Source of the DNA: Duodenibacillus sp964509205
Lineage (GTDB): Bacteria > Pseudomonadota > Gammaproteobacteria > Burkholderiales > Burkholderiaceae_F
Assembly (NCBI GenBank): GCA_964509205.1
Contig: CAZDVW010000008.1
Coordinates: 1-64,000, forward strand
Reading direction: 5' to 3'
DNA: 64,000 nt
The notes under the pieces are model-generated. The model searched no databases. It saw only the letters and a program-made list of their open reading frames with translations, and was not told where the DNA came from. Position 1 is the stretch's first letter, and every line of letters starts with the position of its first letter. This document shows positions 1 through 9,100 of the stretch, piece after piece. The translations under genes were made by a program, and so were the position numbers.

Positions 1-1
1 T

Positions 2-3000
2 GTTGCACTGAGCGCCATGGTAGTCAATCCGGTTTTCTCTGCTCCCGTAACTGGAGCGCTGAGTCCAACCCTAGCGATTGGAACAATTTGGGAAAATGGG
101 GCGGATGCGACATTTGATTTGATGGGACGACAGCTTGTTTATACCGACATCTCGACCGGCAGTGCCGGTGCTGATGTCGGCAACGCAAGTTATGACATCA
201 CTCTGAAGGGAACGCTTCGACAGGATGACAGCGGAACCGATTCCGGTTTGTTCCGCGGAATCAGCGACGCTCCCTTGCGTATATTTGCGAGGGATTTCAT
301 CGTCAAACTCACGAACGGATCTGCCCCTAATGCGGGAATTCTCTTTACGGATATTAAAGAGATCAGAGCAAATAGTTTAAGGGTCGAGCAAGAGGAAGGA
401 AGTCTTGCCAATATATCTATTGTTACCGCTGATCTTTTCACAGGAACCCCGTATAAGATCACGACCGACAAAGATATTAAGGTGACAGTCAGTGCCAATG
501 CCGCTTCCTATGGCAGCCTTTTTCGCGGCGGAACAGGGACAAAGATTGAAAGCCTTGATGAGAACATTACAGTCACTGTGGATTCCCTCACCGGTTCAAT
601 CTTCACTGAGGATTTTTTCTGCACATACGACGACGATACGGGTGAAGTGATTTTTGATCCGAATAATCCTTTTGAAGTCAAGGCGGCAAAAGCAATCAGC
701 CTCAACATGAAGGATATGGACGGCTCAATGGACAAAGTATCCGCGTTAAGAGCGAGCGGAGCGATGGCGGTAACCAGCGGCGAGAAACTGGAGATCTCTG
801 CCAATGGTCGGTTAAACGGAGACCTCAGTCTGATTTATTTAGATCTTGCCAACAGTTGGGAGTTGCCTGAGGCTTCTCTCACTGTGGACGGAGGAAAGAC
901 GGTATCTCTCCAAGCCAATGTCAGTGTCAGCGGGGGAAGTTCCGTTGTTGGTGTTGATGCCATGGGGGTTGTTGGCACGGATTCGGTGAAGATTAAAGCA
1001 CGAGAAGATGTGAGGATTGAGCTTTCCGGTGATGCTGAAGCGATGACAGGATTTCACGGAAACTACTCTTCCTCAATAATCGACGCCGATCAATTCATCG
1101 TGACGGTCAACAAAACAGGGGGCATCGATAGCAAGCGTATCTTTGGATTGCATGTTGAAAATGAAGCCCAAGCGGTTATTAGCGCCAATGCAACGATAAC
1201 GGCGAGACGCGGAGCTGGCGAATTTTCTGATGAGAATTTCTCGACAGCCGTAAATTTTGAGGCATCAGATGAGTCTTACGCCTATAAAGGGACGATTGAA
1301 TTTCAAAAAGAGGCGACTCTAAAGGGAGACTATGCGCTTTGGGGACCACACATGGAGGGAACGCTCATCAAGACAGGAACGGGCAATTTAGTTCTTGATG
1401 GTCGAGTTAACTTTAGGGGTTGCTTGGATGTGAAGGCAGGCAATACCGTCATCCTTAAAGGAACAGAGGATGATCCGAACTGGGTTGACAAGATTGAGTG
1501 GTATCAGGACGAAATCGGTACAACCTTGATAAAAGACAGTGTCAATGATCTCGAATTACGTCTTGACAGATCACAGCTTCTTGGAAAACTGGTCGTCAAC
1601 AGAGGACGGATTCGTCTGACAAACACGCAGTCGACGATTTCAGGAAACATCGAAATTGACGGCTCCAATATGACGATCGGAGATGCGCAGGGTGTATTCA
1701 TTGGAGACACCGGAAGAACACTGACCTTTAATGGGGTGACAATCACATTCAGCGGCTTGGGTTCCTTAACGCAGGGGCAGTATTACACGTTAGCAAGCGG
1801 GTTTGATTTGGTCGAAGGCGAAGTTACCTTGGTCTCGGCTGACGGACGAACCTTAATTTTGATGGATCAAGCCGCCGGTGAAGAAGGTATTTATCGATTC
1901 ACCGTTGAAGGAGAACCGATTCCTGAGCCTGAACCTGAACCGGAACCCGAACCGACTCCCGGTCCGACGGGCGGAATCGGCGAGGGGCTTAACAATGCCG
2001 ACATCATCAATCGCTTAGCCGAAGGTTCGGCTTCAAGCAAAGCCCGCGAGATGATGGATTCCATCATCGGTGCCGGTTTAGACGCTGAAGCTCAGGGCTA
2101 TGCTCTTGACAGTCTCTTTGATCTCGGAAAACTCTCCGGAGCAAGTTACGCCGTACTCAATGCTTCAGACCTCGCTACGGAAGCGGTAAGCGAACACTTA
2201 AGGGGCGAGATGAATCACCAAGAGCCGGATCTGTGGATTGACGCTATCGGAGGCCAGGATCGCATGAAGAAACTGGGGCGAACCAATCACCGATATGGTC
2301 TTAAGACGGATGTCTACGGCGTGACAGTCGGAACCGATGCCCGTGTTCATGAGGGCACCGTTCTGGGTGCGGCCTTTACGTTTGTGCGAAACGATATCGA
2401 GAGTACCGGGTCGTATCAGAAGACAAAGAACAAACAAAACACATACGGCGTAAAGCTCTACGGCAAACAAGCCTTAGGCGAGAGTGTCGTTCTCATCGGA
2501 CAGATCGGCTACGTGTACGGCGACAACGACATCAAGCAGGAACTGCCGAACGTCGTCGGCGGCTTGTTAAAGGCCGATCCCGAGAGCCACGTGGCAACAG
2601 CTCAACTGAGCCTAGAAGTTCCTCTGAACCTGAATGGTTGGGAAGTGCGCCCCTATGCAGGAGTGAAGTACGACTATGTGAGAACGGAAGGGTTTGAAGC
2701 CACTCACAACGGAGCGGGCGTCTACCGAGCCGAGAAGCAAGCCAATCACGTGGTGCAGATTCCGATCGGCGTACGAGCGGGCCGAGTGCTGGAAAGAGAT
2801 GGTTGGCGCATTGAGCCGATGGCAGACATTCGGGTTGTTCCGACCGTGGGCGGAAACTCCCTTTACTCAAAGATTCATGCCGGAGACCTCTATGGAGTGT
2901 CGACGAAATCGGATCTGACGAGCGACGTGTACGGCGCCGGAACGGTGGGACTGGAACTTACGAAGGCGAACCACGCCTTTGGGCTGAAGTATCGATTTGC

Positions 3001-3061
3001 GGTGGGGGCTTCGGACAAAGAAGCACACAGCGTCCGGATGCAGTATCGGTACAGCTTCTAG
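2..3061 (+). CDS. Autotransporter outer-membrane beta-barrel protein, 5' end outside the window
   Basis: Type V secreted surface protein: a passenger exported through its own C-terminal barrel. The frame is open from base 2. The first residues (VALSAMVVNPVFSAPV) look like the end of a signal peptide, so the true start is probably upstream and the ATG at 17 is internal. The passenger (about residues 20-630 counted from that ATG) is rich in T, S, G, N and D, as in beta-helical stalks. A Pro-Glu linker (EPEPEPEP...) lies near residues 634-652. The last ~280 residues alternate as in a 12-strand barrel and end in Tyr-Arg-Tyr-Ser-Phe, with the terminal Phe typical of outer-membrane proteins. A second autotransporter follows 102 bp downstream on the same strand. 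No adhesin, protease or lipase motif was recognised, so the target is unknown. Confidence 0.85.
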   Translation, partial: VALSAMVVNPVFSAPVTGALSPTLAIGTIWENGADATFDLMGRQLVYTDISTGSAGADVGNASYDITLKGTLRQDDSGTDSGLFRGISDAPLRIFARDFIVKLTNGSAPNAGILFTDIKEIRANSLRVEQEEGSLANISIVTADLFTGTPYKITTDKDIKVTVSANAASYGSLFRGGTGTKIESLDENITVTVDSLTGSIFTEDFFCTYDDDTGEVIFDPNNPFEVKAAKAISLNMKDMDGSMDKVSALRASGAMAVTSGEKLEISANGRLNGDLSLIYLDLANSWELPEASLTVDGGKTVSLQANVSVSGGSSVVGVDAMGVVGTDSVKIKAREDVRIELSGDAEAMTGFHGNYSSSIIDADQFIVTVNKTGGIDSKRIFGLHVENEAQAVISANATITARRGAGEFSDENFSTAVNFEASDESYAYKGTIEFQKEATLKGDYALWGPHMEGTLIKTGTGNLVLDGRVNFRGCLDVKAGNTVILKGTEDDPNWVDKIEWYQDEIGTTLIKDSVNDLELRLDRSQLLGKLVVNRGRIRLTNTQSTISGNIEIDGSNMTIGDAQGVFIGDTGRTLTFNGVTITFSGLGSLTQGQYYTLASGFDLVEGEVTLVSADGRTLILMDQAAGEEGIYRFTVEGEPIPEPEPEPEPEPTPGPTGGIGEGLNNADIINRLAEGSASSKAREMMDSIIGAGLDAEAQGYALDSLFDLGKLSGASYAVLNASDLATEAVSEHLRGEMNHQEPDLWIDAIGGQDRMKKLGRTNHRYGLKTDVYGVTVGTDARVHEGTVLGAAFTFVRNDIESTGSYQKTKNKQNTYGVKLYGKQALGESVVLIGQIGYVYGDNDIKQELPNVVGGLLKADPESHVATAQLSLEVPLNLNGWEVRPYAGVKYDYVRTEGFEATHNGAGVYRAEKQANHVVQIPIGVRAGRVLERDGWRIEPMADIRVVPTVGGNSLYSKIHAGDLYGVSTKSDLTSDVYGAGTVGLELTKANHAFGLKYRFAVGASDKEAHSVRMQYRYSF

Positions 3062-3163
3062 GAAGAAACAGGACTTCGATCCCGACATCAATTTTTCAAG
3101 CACATCTGATTGAGGAGAGTTCTCTTTTCTTGTGCGGAGGATCAACAGTTTTGAGGGTGAATC

Positions 3164-6100
3164 ATGAATAGGATCTTCAAGAAAGTTTTCAATGCTGCCC
3201 GCGGTATGTGGGTGGTTGTGAACGAAACAGTGACCTCGGCTAAACAGGCGACCAGCTCGCTCAAGCAGGACGTCATCAATTGTGCCGTCTGCGTTGGTGC
3301 GGCCGGGATGCTTTTGCCCGGAGTCTCTGTTGCGGCAGAAGCTGTGTGGGATCACACCGACATCCGCAGCGAGCAGGCCGCCGAAGGCGTTGCCGGCGCA
3401 AGTCTTAATGTGGTTGGCATTGATCTAAACGAGGTATCGGGCTCGGGGTCTTCTGACAAGACGCTCAAGATTGACTTGAAGGCACAACAGGGCGGTTCCG
3501 GCGCCAATCAGGGAAAAGCGGCGAATGCAACGACGGCCGCCGCCAACGGTACGACCGGACGCAAGGGCACGAATGGTGCAACCGGTGCATCCAAGGGGAC
3601 GGCGGCTAACGGAAGTGCCGGTACCGCCAGCGGGAGTTTTACATGGAATGGCGAATCGAATACATACCCTGCTAGTTCAGGTACAAGCCTAAATGCTTGG
3701 TTTGTTGGTGGGCTTGAAGGGAATAACATCGATAGGGCGCTTGAAGCATGGAAAGGTGGAATGACGATCGTGGCCGGTCAGAGCCCCAGCGGTACTCGGG
3801 CCTCTACGGGAAATGCTGGAAGAGACGGAAATTCGGCGACCGGAACGGATCAACACGGGCACGACGCAACCGACAACGGAACGAACGGTGATTTAGGCGG
3901 TTCGGCTGGTCAATCGGGAAATGTGAGTGCCGTGGGTGTTTCATTGGTTTCTGCGGATGCTGCAGACAGAGAATTCGATCTTGGGGCAATTTCGATGTCG
4001 GCTGTTGCCGCCGAAGGTGCTGCCGGAGGCAATGGCGGACAAGGCGGCAACGGCGCGGCCGGCGGTGACGGAGCTCAAGGAGCCGATGGCGGCGACGGCG
4101 GTACCGGAGGTCAGGGTCAGAACGGAGGCAACGGCGGCGACGGCTATCTTGGTGCTGCTGTGGGTTCTGTTTGGAACTCAAAGGACAATCTTGTTCTGAC
4201 CAGTGGTAATGCAGGTACAGGACAGCTGGGCGGCAACGGCGGAATGGGCGGCAACGGCGGTCGAGGTCAGGACGGCGGCAACGGCGGCAAAGGTGCGGAT
4301 GGCGCCGCTGGCGGCGCGGGTCAGCAAGGAACAACGGGCGGTCGCTCCGAAGCTCTTGGCATTCAATTTTCAAATGCAGGGGCTAAGATTGCCACAAGAC
4401 AGTTGACCGTGACGGCACAAGGCGGCACGGGCGGCACAGGCGGCAACGGTGCTGCGGGAGGTTTCGGCGGCAAAGGAGGCAAGGGCGCACTCGGCGGCGA
4501 TGTCGGGAAGGTTGGTTCAGGCGGCGCAGGTGGTTTAGGCGGGTACGACGGGAAACAATGGGAACACTATGTCTATATTCCTGGTATTTCTTCCAACTGG
4601 AAAACAGGTGGTTTTTCTACCACGGAACTTTCTTCTGGAACTATTAATGACGCTTCAGACATTTTGGCATATATTAACAATAGTTCTAGCTGGAGACTGA
4701 CAGGCGGAACAACCCGGCAAGCATCCGGTTCATCCGGCAGTTCGGGGTCGACTGGAAAAACCGCCAGCGGAGGCTATATCTATACGGGGTCTGCGACTAC
4801 CCGTGAACGGTTGCAGGAACTCGGATACATCGGCAAGGACGGAGAGGACGGCGAAGGCGGTTCTGTCGGGATGTTTGGTGAGAGCGGCAAGGGCGGCGAC
4901 GGCGGAGATGCTTCAGCGTTCGGCGCCCAAGCATCGGGCAGCTCCGCTTTAACCTTGGCGGCAGATGAGATCACTGTGTCGGCAGCCGGCGGCGACGGAG
5001 CGCGCGGCGGCGAATTGGCCGATCAGGATCTCTCAGCATACGGAGTCGCTTCCGGCATTGCTTGGTTCCAGTCGGAAGGCAAGGTGGATGCCAACAACAA
5101 GACCGGCATTGCACGCGAGATTACCGACGCAATAAAAGATAAGATCCTCGGCGAAAGCGGCAAAGGAGGATCAGTTGATGCGATCGGTCTTATGACGGAT
5201 CTAACCGCCACAGCCGACTTGACCGTAAAAAATATCTCTGTGAGTGCCAAAGCGGGTTCCGGACAGGCGGCTTATTCCGTTAACAAGACCTTCTATACAG
5301 CTCTTCAGTATGACGCAGCATCGGATACGTATACGGCCACGGATGCTGTGGATGTTGAGGGACAGGCTGAAGCGTCGGACAACGGCGACAGTGCCGTGGC
5401 CTATGGTCTGCGCAACGAAGGGGGTTCGACGAATCTCACGAGCACTTCCGGATTGACGATGCGTGTTGCAGCGAGCAACGCCAAGATCACGAATGAAGCG
5501 GTGGGCTTTCATGTTCGGCCGAACTCGCGCGTCACGCAGACTGTTGCGGGTGATTTCTCTCTTGAGGTAACGGCCGATGGTACAAACGAGAAAGTCGGTG
5601 CCGCAGCAGGCGCTTCGACGAGTGTTGTCGGCGAGCGAGCCAGTGCCACTGGATTCCGGATGCGCTCCGGCTCTTATGAGGGCAATGTCAACGGGGCGGT
5701 TGACATTGCTGTTTCATCCGCGAATGCCGGCAGTACCAGTGCAACAGCGATTGATGCGGGCGTGGATGGGGAGGCTAACACAACCTTCCGTCTTACAAGC
5801 ACGGGCGATATGTCCGTGACGGCTGAGGCCAGCGGGGCGGATGCGTCGGCAATGGGTCTCAGTGCCGCTACCGTCAAGAGCGCTGTGCTGGAAGCCGGCG
5901 GCAATTTGACGGTAAGCAATGTTCGATCCGAGGGCTCAATTGTTGAACTAAGGGGCGGCAAGGATGCGGCCGCACAGACGGCCTCGAGCCTTGGCAACGT
6001 TGAAGTGACCGATGCGGGTTCAACCGTAGCTTCTAAACTCACGCTCGGAGGCAACACCGTCTTTACGTTTGCCAAACTTCTGGTTGAGGCCAAAGCGTGG

Positions 6101-9100
6101 CTTGATGTGGAAGACAAGGCAACGGTGGATCTGACCAATAACTCCGATAATCTCTCCTTAGCCGGAACGGTCAGCAACGAAGGGACGGTGCTTTTTCATG
6201 AAGTGACGATCGGCAGCACGCTTCGCAACGGTGCGCAGTCAAGCGCCGAGTGGAATGATGCTGCGCGTCTTGCTGCCGTCACAGAAGGCAACGTCAATAC
6301 GGGCAAAGGCGAGATTCGAGCCAGTGTCCTCAAAGTGACGGACGGAGGAAAGTTCCTGAACGGCGCCACGGCCAACATCAGGGACTTGGAACTCAGCGCC
6401 GGAGCGGTAATTGCTAATACGAGCAAAGGCATACTCAATCACATCGGTTTGGGCAATGGGAATAACTTTACTTGGGATCGCACCTTTGTGAACGAAGGCG
6501 TCTACAACGCCGCAGGCAATGAGACGTACTTCTCCGAGAACAGGCCCGAGGGCGATGCCGTCGAATATATTGATGTAAGCGGTGCGGATGCACGGCTCGG
6601 CAACACAGGCGTTGCGCTCTATAAAAACGTCAATGTGATGGTCGGAGCACAGCTCGACAACGGCCTGAATGCAGAAGGCAATACATCGGCGCTGACGGCT
6701 CAATTGAATGATGTGTCGCGTCAAAACGGCGTGACGCTGCCGACGAAGGCCGTGGAAAGCGGCGAGAAACTGGATCTTTCGGGAACCTGGAAGAACGCCG
6801 CGATATCGGGATGGAATTCCGCCGAGATCAAAACGGGGGCAACCGCACAGCTCGGTGTTGCAGGAGCCGAGTCAGAAACGCTCATCAGCGACTCGTTAAA
6901 GATCAGGAACGGCACTCTGACGACGGCCTCTGATGCGCTCTTGAAGGTGAGCAGCACATCCAATCTCGGGGGCGACGCTGTTTTGGAATTTAACGGCGGA
7001 CAGTTGACGAACAACGGCACGATATTGGCCGACAAGGTGATTGTCAACGAGGTGGGATTGACGAACAACGGCACGATGGTGACGGGAGCCTGGGGCGAGC
7101 GGATGTATGCGCGCCAGAACGCCGCGAGTGCGGCGGCTCAGACCGCACGCCTGAGCAGTGCCGAGGCAAGTCTTAAAGCCGCCAAAGGCGAAGGGACAAC
7201 GGCATCGTTGCTGGGATTGCTCCCATCCGAGGCCATGGACACGCCGGAAAGTACGGGTCTTAATGCGATTGCCGATGATGAATTCTCAGCGCAGTGGCTA
7301 AGCGGTACACATACGGTCAGCAGTGAGGATTTTGACGCGAGCATCCGCAACACGGCCGACGTGACGGTGACAGACAGCGGATCGGTTTGGGCGCAGTATT
7401 GGAAAGCCGACGGAAACGTGACCAATGCGGGAACGATCAATTTGATTAATCTGACAGCCGACGAAGAGTCTCAGATGAGCCTTGCCGGCGGCAAGACCCT
7501 GACGAACACCGGAACGCTCTACGCCGAAGGGCTGTTGGTTGTGAATCAGGGAGCGACGCTGACGGGATCGGGCACGTTCTCGTTTGGTGCCGATGTCGGT
7601 CATGCCGGCCAAGCACAGCTCGTCAACAAGGGCACGATTGAGTTTACCGGAACGACGGCCGAGAAACTGACGAATGCCGAAGACTTTACTTACTATCACG
7701 ACGGCGGCACGATCACGTCCAACACGGGAGCGGGCTGGTTTAAGAAAGCGACGATTGTCGTCAACAGCGGCACGCTCGATCTGACGACAACCGGCGGGAA
7801 GATTTTGCAGGCAGACAACGCTTCGGCGGCTGATTCGACCGGCACGCTTGGTGCGAACAACACGTATCTCATCGGCACCGGCTCGCCCAATCCGACGATC
7901 GAAGACAGCGCCAATAATACGGCGGCAACGATTTCGGGCATGGCCACCGTCAAGGTGGACAAACTGGGCGATGGCTCGACATCGTCCGTGACGGTCATCT
8001 CGGGCGGCATTCTCTCCGTCGGAGGAGCGGGCGACAGGACCAAGAATGCCCTCAAACTGACAAGCGATGCTCAGCTCCGGCTCGAGGGCGGTTTCTTGCA
8101 GACGGACATCTATGAAATCTTTGAGGATCTGAGAACCGAAGCGATTCGGATCCCGGCCACGAGTCCCGAAGACGGCACGACGCAGATCACGACTGAAGTG
8201 CTGACCTCCACGAATGTCGGCAGCATTCATCAGGATATCCTGAACCATAAGGACAGTTTTGTAAGCGGCGGCCTGATCTTTGATAATCCGGATTTGACCT
8301 TCTCGACATCGCTCATTACCAGTGCCATGAATGCTCTGAGCAGTGCGGATATCACGGGTCTTGAGTTGCACTTTATCGGCACGAGTGCCAGAGACTTTAC
8401 GGTTGATGAAGCGAACCTCCTCAAGTCGGAGCAGGAGCGTATCACCGGCTCGGCGGTGATGGATCCGGGCGTTGTGCTCGACACGACAACGTTGGTCAAT
8501 ACCGTCGGGGGTACGGCAACGGATCGTCTGACGATCGGCACGAGCACGACGAACAACAGCGTGGATCTCTCGATCGGCTTTAAGAATATCAGCAAGGCTT
8601 CAGGCGTAGACGTCAACAACAACAGGACGCTTGTGCTGTTGGGAAATGACGTTGCAACAGAAGGCGCCATTAAAGAGCGCGCCGATGCCGATAAGTTGCT
8701 CGCGGATGCAACGGACGGCGGCGACGTTACCGTAAGCGAAGGTAAGTTGGAGTTGGGCAGTTTCGGCACTGCGAGTCGAAAGCAGGGCTGGGTTAATGCG
8801 GTTACGACCGAGACGGCCGGAGCGCTGGTTGTGAAAAACGGCGACTACGCGATCAACAACCTGACAAACAAGGGAACGGCCAACATCACGACGGGCGGCG
8901 CCCTGCACGTGTCGAACTATACGGATACGGCAGATGCAGCGCTTACGAACGATGAACAACTCATCTTTGACGTCAAGACCGGAGAAACGGCGGCACCGAC
9001 GGCCACTGTTGCCGGGACGCTCACGAACAACAAGTTGCTCAATGCTGCAGCGGTCGATGCATTCACTGTGACGGGAACGCTCACGAATGCGGCCAATGCC

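Noticed and set aside
4021..4560. Possible CRISPR or repeat array in GGC-rich DNA
   Set aside because: Short irregular GGCGGCAACGG runs are codons of the glycine tract; no spacers of constant length.
7298..8371. Minus-strand open frame of 357 aa inside the giant autotransporter
   Set aside because: Same antisense bias, no recognisable domain.
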